Shown one piece after another: positions 26,667 through 33,209 of a stretch of 39,669 nucleotides of DNA. Numbering within the stretch: the stretch's first letter is position 1; every line of letters begins with the position of its first letter. Origin of the DNA: Candidatus Brevifilum fermentans (GTDB lineage Bacteria; Chloroflexota; Anaerolineae; Anaerolineales; Villigracilaceae). A program made the position numbers and the translations under genes. The stretch is from positions 1-39,669 of the forward strand of contig CAMCQT010000036.1 in NCBI GenBank assembly GCA_945877125.1. The letters are read 5' to 3'. Below the pieces are notes generated by a model. It was given only the letters and a program-made list of their open reading frames with translations, was not told where the DNA came from and made no database searches.

Positions 26667-26723
26667 ATGCGCGCAACAGCCATGTATGACCGTAAAGTTA
26701 TCAAGGCGATTATCGTGTTTTAG
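26667..26723 (+). pseudogene. Vestigial Zn-alcohol dehydrogenase gene (internal deletion)
   Basis: 18-codon frame with an excellent ribosome site (TAGGAGAAAAATA). The product starts MRATAMY, typical for the N-terminus of Zn-dependent alcohol dehydrogenases, and ends DRKVIKAIIVF-stop, typical for the C-terminus of the same enzymes. This fits an in-frame deletion of nearly the whole gene that kept both ends. It lies between the LLM oxidoreductase and DUF2255, a place where related operons could carry an intact dehydrogenase (inference). Confidence 0.55.
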
Positions 26724-26738
26724 AAAAGGAATTTTCCA

Positions 26739-27125
26739 ATGACCGCATGGACAAGCGAAGAACTTAACAAGATCGGTTCAGCCGAAGAATTACAAATTGC
26801 GTCACTGCGCAAAGATGGTTCGCTGCGCTCCATGCGGATCATCTGGGTCGTGCGCCTCGGTGACGACCTGTACGTCCGCTCCGTAAATGGACGTACGTCT
26901 GACTGGTTTTGTGGCGTGCAGACTCGTCACGAAGGTCGCATCTGTGTGGGTGGTGTGGACAAAGATGTTGCTTTCGTGGAAGTATCTGATGCGGATATCA
27001 ACGATCAAATTGATGCTGCATATGCGGATAAGTACCGCCGCTATGCCAGCATCATCTCCAGTATTAATGACCCAAAGGCGCGAGCCGCAACCATCAAACT
27101 TGTACCGCGTGCAACAGGAACATAA
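26739..27125 (+). CDS. DUF2255 family protein
   Basis: 128-residue protein of the DUF2255 family, predicted to have a small split-barrel fold similar to F420/FMN-binding deazaflavin nitroreductases. Recognisable by TSEELNKIGSAEELQIASLR, then MRIIWVVRLGDDLYVRSVNG and the conserved ASLRKDG and GRTSDWF patches. Ribosome site AAAAGGAATTTTCC. Third intact gene of the operon; together with the LLM enzyme it suggests an F420-linked redox role (inference). No catalytic residue is established for the family. Confidence 0.88.
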   Translation: MTAWTSEELNKIGSAEELQIASLRKDGSLRSMRIIWVVRLGDDLYVRSVNGRTSDWFCGVQTRHEGRICVGGVDKDVAFVEVSDADINDQIDAAYADKYRRYASIISSINDPKARAATIKLVPRATGT

Positions 27126-27130
27126 TTAAC

Positions 27131-27246
27131 ATGTCTCAAGTACAAACAAACCTGTCTTGCTCGCGCCAGATGTGTCTTTGATGCTAATCCACTATCCGCT
27201 TTACCCATCATTTGTCGACCTTAAGAAAGCACTGAACACCAAATAA
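27131..27246 (+). pseudogene. Possible frameshifted remnant, unknown family
   Basis: ATG 27131 opens a 16-codon frame that ends in TGA overlapping an ATG (27181) of a 21-codon frame ending 27246. If one base is shifted near 27150, both halves read through as one ~38-residue stretch (PVLLAPDVSLMLIHYPLY core). It looks like the decayed end of a gene; the family is not recognised. Confidence 0.25.
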
Positions 27247-27254
27247 AAAAATCC

Positions 27255-27290
27255 TTGACATATCCCATTTCGTGGGTGTAAACTACGAAA
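27255..27290 (+). promoter_or_regulatory. Promoter and operator of ABC exporter operon
   Basis: -35 TTGACA (27255-27260, consensus) and -10 TAAACT (27279-27284) with an 18-bp spacer. A 6-bp dyad TTTCGT-N11-ACGAAA (27268-27273 / 27285-27290) is centred on the -10, a good place for a repressor. A smaller CCCA/TGGG dyad (27264-27267 / 27273-27276) overlaps it. Confidence 0.75.
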
Positions 27291-27317
27291 CGCAGCAATA
27301 AAAATCCCAAAAAAGGA

Positions 27318-27464
27318 GCGCACTCTTGATGTTAAGCACAATCTTCACAACCCCCAATGCAATTGGCTATTTGCCTTCTTGGAGTGCGCCTGTAGACCGA
27401 ATCTAGGTCTCATACCTGTCCCCTGTTTGTTTTGGGCTGTGGCGCATACGTCACAGCCTTTTTT
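27318..27464 (+). promoter_or_regulatory. Ribosome-mediated attenuator of ABC exporter genes
   Basis: Four-segment leader. Segment 1 GCGCACTC (27318-27325), next to the leader ribosome site, pairs perfectly with segment 2 GAGTGCGC (27382-27389) at the end of the leader frame. Segment 2 can instead pair as TGCGCC (27385-27390) with segment 3 GGCGCA (27441-27446). Segment 3 is also part of the left arm of the intrinsic terminator. So 1:2 allows termination and 2:3 prevents it; which forms depends on where a ribosome stands on the leader peptide. Confidence 0.72.
27329..27406 (+). CDS. 25-residue leader peptide of the ABC exporter attenuator
   Basis: Short frame with an AAAAGGAG ribosome site 10 bases before ATG 27329, ending TAG 27404-27406. 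Product begins MLSTIFTTPNAIG and ends SAPVDRI. It lies entirely between promoter and terminator, and its ribosome site and 3' end are the two arms of a stem. The sequence has no run of one amino acid, so it is more like a sensor of general ribosome slowing (for example by an antibiotic) than of a missing amino acid (inference). The first half of the frame would be where a stall frees segment 2. Confidence 0.65.
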   Translation: MLSTIFTTPNAIGYLPSWSAPVDRI

Positions 27465-27476
27465 GTTTAATTTTTT
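27435..27476 (+). terminator. Intrinsic terminator inside the ABC exporter leader
   Basis: 10-bp stem 27435-27444 / 27449-27458 (one G-U), CATA loop, directly followed by TTTTTT (27459-27464) and a second T-run at 27471-27476. It lies 77-118 bp before the first ABC gene, on the same strand and after a strong promoter, so it must be a conditional terminator. Confidence 0.88.
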
Positions 27477-27480
27477 ATCT

Positions 27481-27537
27481 CTGGAGTCAGTCAGCTTGCT
27501 GACTGATAATCTCCATCAGCAAGCTGATGGACTCCAG
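27481..27537 (+). repeat. Long hairpin repeat upstream of ABC gene
   Basis: Arms 27481-27502 and 27516-27537 pair over 8 + 12 bp with a 2-bp mismatch; each arm also contains its own near-palindrome (TCAGCTTGCTGA / TCAGCAAGCTGA), so it can also fold as two small hairpins on an outer stem (CTGGAGTC/GACTCCAG). REP-like element, 15 bp before ATG 27553. Confidence 0.75.
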
Positions 27538-27552
27538 AATAACGGAGTAACC

Positions 27553-29400
27553 ATGACCACCCTACAACCCGCCCACGAGCCTGCGCTCACATTTGACTTC
27601 CGCCCCACCCTGCAAGCCAACCGCCTCAAAGGGCTATGGCTGATGATGTCCGATTACCGCCTTTCGTACATTGCCGCAGCCATCGCGCTAGCAATCTCTG
27701 CCCTCTCGAAAACCTACACCTACATCCTCCTGCGTTTTTTTGCGGATGATGTCCTCGGGCAGAAAAAATATATCGGCGACTCGTTGACCTCATCCCTGAT
27801 CTGGATTGGATTGGGATTCATTGGACTCGCTGCATTTGAGGGAACCTTCTCGTTCCTTTCTGGACGGCTGGCTGCGTACACCGCCGAGGGCATTACGCGG
27901 CGCCTGAGAGATTTCCTCTTCGACCACATCCAGCGCTTGAGTTTTTCGTATCATGCCACCACGCCCACCGGTGACTTGATCGAGCGCGTCACTTCCGACG
28001 TGGATGCGTTGCGCCGCTTCTTTGCAGAACAAGCCATCGGCGTGGGACGTATCATCCTGCTATTCGTCATCAACTTTGTGGCGATCTACAACCTCAACGC
28101 AGAACTGGCGTGGATATCCATCGTGACCATTCCGCTCATTCTGGTCGTGTCCATTTGGTTCTTCAAAAAGGTGACCAAAGCCTACGAAGATTATCAGGCG
28201 CAGGAAGCGATTCTCTCGACAACTTTGCAGGAAAACCTGACGGGCGTACGCGTGGTGAAAGCCTTTGCGCGGCAGGATTACGAAAAGAGTAAGTTCGAGA
28301 AGGACAACTGGGGCAAGTATTTGAAAGGCAAAATTTTGCTTTTCATGCACTCCATGTTCTGGCCGCTCTCGGATATTGTGCTGGGATTTCAAATGTTGTT
28401 CGGATTTGTCTACGGCGCGAACATGGCGATTCGCGGCGAGATTTCAATCGGCACGTACATCGCCTACCTCGGACTGGTGGTCTGGCTGATCTTTCCCATC
28501 CGCAATCTGGGACGCATCATCGTTTCAACGTCAACGGGCATGGTTTCATATTCGCGTCTGATGGAAGTGGTCAAGCAGCAGCGTGAACCCCTGCTCGATG
28601 GACGGCACCAGCCCGAGGGCGCGGCGCGAGGCGACCTCCTCTTCGAGGACGTCTCGTTCATGTATTCCGATGGCAAATCAGATGTGCTGAAGAATGTCTC
28701 ATTCCACGCCAAGCCTGGACAGGCGATTGCATTGCTTGGGTCAACGGGTTCGGGCAAAACGTCGCTGGTGAATCTTCTGCCGCGCTTCCACGAATACACG
28801 GGCGGACGTGTCCTGCTCGACGGCGTGGAGTTGAAGGATTACTCGCGCGCCTACCTGCGAAAGCAGATCGGCATTGTGGAGCAGGAGCCGTTTCTGTTCA
28901 GTCGCTCGATTCGCGAAAATATTATGTACGGCGTTGGGCGCGATGTGCCGATGGAAGAAGTGGAACGCGCCGCAAAAGCCGCCGCTGTGCATGATGTGAT
29001 TCTGACTTTTCCCGATGGCTACGACACGCTGGTTGGCGAAAAAGGCGTGACCCTCTCCGGCGGACAGAAACAGCGCGTGGCGATTGCGCGCACCCTATTA
29101 AAGAACCCGCGTATTTTGATCTTGGATGACTCAACTTCGTCAGTGGATACTGAAACCGAAGCCGAGATCCGCGAGGCGCTGAATGGGTTGATGCAAAACC
29201 GCACCACGTTTATCATCGCCCACCGCATCCAGTCTGTGATGATCGCTGACTTGATCCTTGTTTTGGATAAGGGCGAGGTGGTTCAAATGGGAACCCATGC
29301 GGAACTGCTAAAAGATGAGGCTGGCATGTATCGCAGGATTTACGACATCCAAACGAAGATTGATGTGGAGTTGGAGATTGAGATTGCGCGCGCGAACTAA
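27553..29400 (+). CDS. ABC exporter half-transporter, subunit with degenerate Walker B
   Basis: 615-residue type IV (multidrug/lipid-type) half-transporter: six-helix membrane domain ~35-335 and nucleotide domain ~370-600. Walker A LLGSTGSGKTSLVNLL, Q-loop GIVEQEPFLFSRS, intact signature LSGGQKQRVAIART, Walker B ILILDDSTSSVD and H-loop IIAHRIQS. The catalytic Glu after Walker B is replaced by Asp, as in TM287, BmrC and similar partners of heterodimers. Start ATG 27553 (CGGAG ribosome site); the longer frame from 27379 would run through the leader terminator. Its partner is the gene at 29585. Expression is controlled by the leader attenuator. Substrate unknown. Confidence 0.92.
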   Translation: MTTLQPAHEPALTFDFRPTLQANRLKGLWLMMSDYRLSYIAAAIALAISALSKTYTYILLRFFADDVLGQKKYIGDSLTSSLIWIGLGFIGLAAFEGTFSFLSGRLAAYTAEGITRRLRDFLFDHIQRLSFSYHATTPTGDLIERVTSDVDALRRFFAEQAIGVGRIILLFVINFVAIYNLNAELAWISIVTIPLILVVSIWFFKKVTKAYEDYQAQEAILSTTLQENLTGVRVVKAFARQDYEKSKFEKDNWGKYLKGKILLFMHSMFWPLSDIVLGFQMLFGFVYGANMAIRGEISIGTYIAYLGLVVWLIFPIRNLGRIIVSTSTGMVSYSRLMEVVKQQREPLLDGRHQPEGAARGDLLFEDVSFMYSDGKSDVLKNVSFHAKPGQAIALLGSTGSGKTSLVNLLPRFHEYTGGRVLLDGVELKDYSRAYLRKQIGIVEQEPFLFSRSIRENIMYGVGRDVPMEEVERAAKAAAVHDVILTFPDGYDTLVGEKGVTLSGGQKQRVAIARTLLKNPRILILDDSTSSVDTETEAEIREALNGLMQNRTTFIIAHRIQSVMIADLILVLDKGEVVQMGTHAELLKDEAGMYRRIYDIQTKIDVELEIEIARAN

Positions 29401-29584
29401 GGATGAAGGCTGAATGATGAAGGATGAATAAGTGCAAGATCAAGAGCGAAAAAATCTAACATGTAACTTGACAATCATGAACAAGAAAAGAATGGAAAGA
29501 ATTTAGGAAAAGATGAAAGGTTTTGATCTTTTTTTCTTCATCCTTCATCCTTCATAATTCATCCTTTTCTTTTGGAGAATACCT
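29401..29584. repeat. GGATGAA-type simple repeats flanking intergenic gap
   Basis: Blocks of GGATGAA/AAGGATGAA near 29401-29430 and their reverse complement (TTCATCCTTCATCC) near 29538-29570 form a long-range inverted repeat between the two ABC genes. Low-complexity repeats of this kind are often dispersed in a genome; no gene lies here. Confidence 0.5.
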
Positions 29585-31444
29585 ATGTCTGAAGATACCG
29601 AACTTATCGAAATCGAAGAAGAAGAATTTACTTCACAACTCACCACCCCCGTGCTGAAACGCATTGGCGGGCTGCTCAAGCCGCATTGGAAATGGGTCTT
29701 GGGATTTTTTATCAATATCGCCATCGTCTCTGGACTGGATGCGTATTTCACATTCCTGAACAAGCAAATCATTGATCAGGGAATTATGCTGAAAGACTCA
29801 GCGCGCGTGATGCAGATTGCCACGATCTACGGCTCGTTCATTCTGTTGCAGGCCGCGGCGGTGTTTACGTTTATTTATCTGGCGGGCGTGCTCGGCGAGC
29901 GCATTCAATATGACTTGCGCAAGATGCTCTTCAATCACTTGCAAGACCTGTCGCTCTCGTATTATTCGAATAACGCGGTCGGACGGTTGATCGCGCGCGT
30001 AACTTCGGATACGGGGCGCGTCTCTGACCTGCTGACTTGGGGCATCGTGGATAGCACCTGGGCGGTGATGAATATTACCTCGTCCACGATCTTCATGCTG
30101 ATCATCAACTGGAAACTGGCGTTGATCGTACTGACCATTATTCCGGTCATGATGATTATCGCGGTGGAGTTCCGCAAGCGGATTTTGGAGCAGTTCCGCA
30201 TTTCACGCCGCGCCAACAGCAAGATCACGGGTGCGTTCAACGAGAACTTTCAAGGCACGCGTGTGGTCAAAGCGTTGGGACGTGAAGATGAAAACACGCG
30301 CGAGTTTCAAGGTCTGACCTCCAAGATGTATCATGCCTCGTATCGCGCCGCATGGCTCTCCGCGCTCTTCCTGCCGACCGTGCAGATGATCGCCGCGCTC
30401 GCGCTCGGTTTTATCGTCGGCTACGGTGGATTGCAAATCAACCTGGGGCTGATGACCATCGGCGGTATTCAAGCCTTCGTTTCGTATCTCACATTTATGA
30501 TGTGGCCTATTCAGGATTTGGCGCGCGTGTACTCCGAAATGCAGCACAGCATCGCGTCAGCGGAGCGAATTTTCAAGTTGGTGGACACCCCGCCCGAAGT
30601 CCACAACCGACCCGATGCCGTCGAAGCGAAAACTCTGCTCGGCGAGATCGAATTCGAGCACGTGGATTTTTTCTACGAGGACAGGAAATCCGTCCTGACA
30701 GATTTCTCGCTGAAAGTTAAAGCGGGTGAGACCATCGCGCTGGTCGGGCCGACAGGGGGCGGCAAAAGCACCATAGTGAATCTACTCTGCCGCTTTTACG
30801 AGCCGAGCAAAGGCGTGATCCGCATCAACGGTTTGGATTACATGGATTACAAGTTGGAGTCGATCCACAACAAGATCGGCATTGTGCTGCAAACGCCGCA
30901 CCTGTTCTCTGGGACAGTGCGCGAGAATATCCGCTACGGCAATTTGTCTGCGGACGACGCGCAAGTGGAGGAAGCCGCCAAGATCGCGGGCGCGCATGAT
31001 TTCATTGTGACGCTCGAAAAGGGTTACGAGCAAGGCGTGGGCGAAAGCGGCAACCTGCTCTCGGTTGGGCAGAAGCAGTTGATCAGCCTGGCGCGCGCCG
31101 TGCTTGCCCGCCCTGAGTTGTTCATCATGGACGAGGCGACTTCTTCGGTGGACACCCTGACCGAGGCGCTCATCCAACGCGGCATGGATGCGCTGATGAA
31201 GGGTCGCACATCCTTTGTCATCGCGCACCGCCTCAGCACCATCCGCCGCGCGGACAGAATTCTGGTCATCGAGAATGGTCAGATCGCCGAGCAAGGCTCA
31301 CACGCCGAGTTGTTGAAACTGCGCGGGCATTATTACCGCCTGTACACCCAGCAGTTTAGGCATCAGTTGGAGGTGGCGTATGGGGTTGTGGAGGAGGAAG
31401 GTGAGAAGGAAAAAGTAATAAGTGAGGCGGTGGCAGCGGATTGA
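29585..31444 (+). CDS. ABC exporter half-transporter, subunit with degenerate signature motif
   Basis: 619-residue partner of the preceding gene. Six-helix membrane domain ~30-330, nucleotide domain ~360-590. Walker A LVGPTGGGKSTIVNLL, Q-loop GIVLQTPHLFSGT, Walker B ELFIMDEATSSVDT with the catalytic Glu intact and H-loop VIAHRLST, but the signature reads LLSVGQKQLISLA instead of LSGGQ. Together with the Asp in the partner this gives one active and one degenerate ATP site, exactly the asymmetric arrangement of TM287/288, BmrCD and LmrCD exporters. N-terminus is acidic (ELIEIEEEEF), C-terminus also. Ribosome site TTTTGGAGAATA. Confidence 0.93.
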   Translation: MSEDTELIEIEEEEFTSQLTTPVLKRIGGLLKPHWKWVLGFFINIAIVSGLDAYFTFLNKQIIDQGIMLKDSARVMQIATIYGSFILLQAAAVFTFIYLAGVLGERIQYDLRKMLFNHLQDLSLSYYSNNAVGRLIARVTSDTGRVSDLLTWGIVDSTWAVMNITSSTIFMLIINWKLALIVLTIIPVMMIIAVEFRKRILEQFRISRRANSKITGAFNENFQGTRVVKALGREDENTREFQGLTSKMYHASYRAAWLSALFLPTVQMIAALALGFIVGYGGLQINLGLMTIGGIQAFVSYLTFMMWPIQDLARVYSEMQHSIASAERIFKLVDTPPEVHNRPDAVEAKTLLGEIEFEHVDFFYEDRKSVLTDFSLKVKAGETIALVGPTGGGKSTIVNLLCRFYEPSKGVIRINGLDYMDYKLESIHNKIGIVLQTPHLFSGTVRENIRYGNLSADDAQVEEAAKIAGAHDFIVTLEKGYEQGVGESGNLLSVGQKQLISLARAVLARPELFIMDEATSSVDTLTEALIQRGMDALMKGRTSFVIAHRLSTIRRADRILVIENGQIAEQGSHAELLKLRGHYYRLYTQQFRHQLEVAYGVVEEEGEKEKVISEAVAAD

Positions 31445-31474
31445 GTTGAGTAATTAGAGATTGGTAAGTAGCAA

Positions 31475-31513
31475 AAAAGGTGGCAGTCATCTCAAAGATG
31501 ACTGTCACCTTTT
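31475..31513 (+). terminator. Intrinsic terminator of ABC exporter operon
   Basis: 18-bp stem 31475-31492 / 31496-31513 with one G-T pair and a CAA loop; the 3' arm ends in TTTT and CATTTTTT follows. Confidence 0.9.
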
Positions 31514-31609
31514 CATTTTTTAGTTCAATGTTTTTCTTACTCCTTGCAGGTAAAATATAGACCAACTTAGTCATGATAAAGGAAAACAAACATGGCAAAA
31601 AATACTCGA

Positions 31610-31915
31610 TCAACTGGGAAAATGACGACGATTTTCTTCGGTTTCGAAAAATAGCGTGGGTTTATATTCAACCAGTACATGCTGTTTATGTTCAAGCAAG
31701 TGAAAATCAGGGGTGTATTGAAGTCGTTTGCCTTCTTACATATATTCGATACTCAGAGGCTGCTCTTCAAACCATTCTACAGATTGGGCGTACTCGAGCA
31801 AGTAAATAAAATCGCGTTCGAGCAACGACTCAAACGCGATCATTCGTTCCATCTTTGCAGATGGAAACCCGCCTATGACGTTTCCTCCATGATTGGATAC
31901 TTTTCTGACTGGCAT
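31610..31915 (-). pseudogene. TnsA-like transposase endonuclease, broken by in-frame stop
   Basis: From ATG 31915 (ribosome site AAAAGGAGTCAGAT) the frame begins MPVRKVSNHGGNVIG and carries MIAFESLLERDFIYLLEYA and WFEEQPLSIEYM, typical for the N-terminal domain of heteromeric-transposase endonuclease TnsA. A TAA stop at 31738-31736 interrupts it after 59 codons, but the same frame continues with EGKRLQYTPDFHLLEHKQHV and VLVEYKP, which carry the expected nuclease Asp (TPDF) and E-x-K residues, and ends at TGA 31612-31610 after EENRRHFPS. The C-terminal part and all partner genes (TnsB/TnsC-like) are missing. It is a remnant of a Tn7-like element; no function is likely unless the stop is read through. 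Confidence 0.7.
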
Positions 31916-31981
31916 ATCTGACTCCTTTTTTTATTTTGATTGATGACAAAATATCGGAGTCGATTTTACATTTTATAGGCC

Positions 31982-32048
31982 AGTCTCATTTATCTTTGAG
32001 ACAAATGCCCTTTTTAGCCCCCATAGTCTCATTATCTTTTAAGTGACA
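31982..32048. repeat. Two imperfect direct repeats upstream of TnsA remnant
   Basis: 31982-32003 and 32025-32048 both begin AGTCTCAT, continue TTATCTTT/TATCTTTT and end with GAGACA or GTGACA, spaced 43 bp apart. They lie 5' of the minus-strand tnsA-like start, where Tn7-type elements carry transposase-binding repeats. Confidence 0.45.
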
Positions 32049-32067
32049 GAATATTAGTCAACTGTAA

Positions 32068-32148
32068 GTCAGGCTTTTAGCCTGACGCCCTTTGAAATTT
32101 GATGGAAATTTGATGGAAATTTGATGGGTGGCGGGTTGAAAACCCGCC
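32068..32148. repeat. REP-like hairpins and triplicated 11-mer
   Basis: Hairpin GTCAGGCT-TTT-AGCCTGAC (32068-32086); three exact tandem copies of GAAATTTGATG (32094-32104, 32105-32115, 32116-32126); hairpin GGCGGGTT-GAA-AACCCGCC (32130-32148). These resemble dispersed REP-type palindromes rather than part of a gene. Confidence 0.8.
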
Positions 32149-32210
32149 CTACAGCTACCTATGCAAGAGGTCTAATATATAAAGTTTGATGGGTAATAAG
32201 GATGTTTGAT

Positions 32211-32236
32211 AAGCAAAAGTGTAGCTATTTTTGCTT
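32211..32236 (-). terminator. Hairpin after ribose operon
   Basis: 8-bp stem AAGCAAAA/TTTTGCTT (32211-32218 / 32229-32236), 10-nt loop, directly after the permease stop at 32238 on the minus strand. AT-rich stem without a long T-run, so termination may be weak. Confidence 0.4.
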
Positions 32237-32237
32237 G

Positions 32238-33209
32238 CTATGAGCCATTATTTTTTAAGCGCCTCTTTAGCACATAATCCAAAATCACAGCCACGATAAA
32301 AACCAGCCCTTTGATTACCTGTTGATTATATGAGGGAACTTCCAACAGGTTTAATCCATTTGCCAGAATGCCAATAATAAAGGTGCCGATAATGGCGCCA
32401 GTCACCGAGCCTGCGCCGCCCATCAGGCTTGCGCCGCCTAATACGCTGGAAGCAATTGCATCCAGTTCAAGCCCTGTGCCGCTGTTGGGCTGAGCAGACC
32501 ACAAACGGGCGGTCAGCAGTAAACCCGTTAAACCAGCCGCCAATGCGCTGATGATGTAAACGCCAAATTTTATTTTCGCAGGTGAAATTCCCGCCAGACG
32601 CGCTGTCTCTTCGCCGCCGCCGATGGCGAAAATATAGCTCCCAAATACCGAACGATGCAAAATAATATAAGTAATGATGGCAACAAACAACAGAACAAAA
32701 AGCGGAACGGGAATCCCAGCCGCGTCCGTTGCCCAAAATGTAAATTGTTCATCCAAGCCTGAAATGGGTTTGCCCTGGGTGTAAACCAGCGTCAATCCGC
32801 GCACCGCCGCCATGCTGGCAAGCGTGGCAACAAAAGGCGGAATGCGTCCCCAGGCAATCATCGCGCCATTTAATGCGCCAATCAACGCGGCGGCAAACAG
32901 CGAGATGAATATGGCAGGGTAGGTTCCCAGTCCGTTGCGCGTGGCGAGACCTGCGGCTAGTACGCCTGTCAGCGCGGCAACCGACCCAACCGAAAGATCA
33001 ACGCCGCCTGTGATCAATGCAAAAGTCATGCCAATCGCCGCAATCGCGATCATGGAGGTTTGGAGTGCAACCGTCAGCAGGTTATTGCCGCTCAAAAAAT
33101 CAGCCGAAAGCAGCGAAAGAGGTAACGCCACCAGGAAGAGAATCACCAGACCGCTGTTCGCCCGCACCAATCCGAGGAAGCGTAGCAAAAATTTATTATT
33201 CATGAACAT
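32238..33209 (-). CDS. rbsC: Ribose-type ABC permease (second of two)
   Basis: 323-residue membrane permease of the RbsC/XylH family, last gene of the ribose operon. Eight or more helices. The signature region reads MTFALITGGVDLSVGSVAAL (family: ITGGIDLSVGS), followed by GRIPPFVATLASMAAVRGLTL and the C-terminal VLGGASLMGGAGSVTGAIIG. Its ATG at 33209 lies inside the 3' end of the ATPase gene (14-bp overlap), with ATG 33203 as alternative. It clearly differs from the other permease of the operon (36644-37615), so the transporter may be built from a heterodimer, or each permease may serve a different substrate. Confidence 0.92.
   Translation of the reverse strand: MFMNNKFLLRFLGLVRANSGLVILFLVALPLSLLSADFLSGNNLLTVALQTSMIAIAAIGMTFALITGGVDLSVGSVAALTGVLAAGLATRNGLGTYPAIFISLFAAALIGALNGAMIAWGRIPPFVATLASMAAVRGLTLVYTQGKPISGLDEQFTFWATDAAGIPVPLFVLLFVAIITYIILHRSVFGSYIFAIGGGEETARLAGISPAKIKFGVYIISALAAGLTGLLLTARLWSAQPNSGTGLELDAIASSVLGGASLMGGAGSVTGAIIGTFIIGILANGLNLLEVPSYNQQVIKGLVFIVAVILDYVLKRRLKNNGS

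Larger units (their letters stand above)
31445..32237. other. 793-bp region with transposase remnant and repeats
   Basis: No intact gene. Contents in order: ABC terminator (31475-31513), a broken TnsA-like gene on the minus strand (31610-31915), two imperfect direct repeats (31982-32048), two REP-like hairpins and a triplicated 11-mer (32068-32148), and a hairpin after the ribose operon (32211-32236). Confidence 0.75.

Noticed and set aside
27379-27552. 58-codon N-terminal extension of the first ABC subunit
   Set aside because: It would be translated through the leader peptide end, the intrinsic terminator and a hairpin; ATG 27553 has a ribosome site and fits family length.
31573-31921. Plus-strand frames of 78 and 80 codons
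   Set aside because: Both lie opposite the TnsA-like remnant; their translations show no known pattern and the minus strand explains the sequence better.
32068-32148. CRISPR-like array
   Set aside because: The 11-bp units are directly adjacent without spacers and the flanking palindromes differ from each other.
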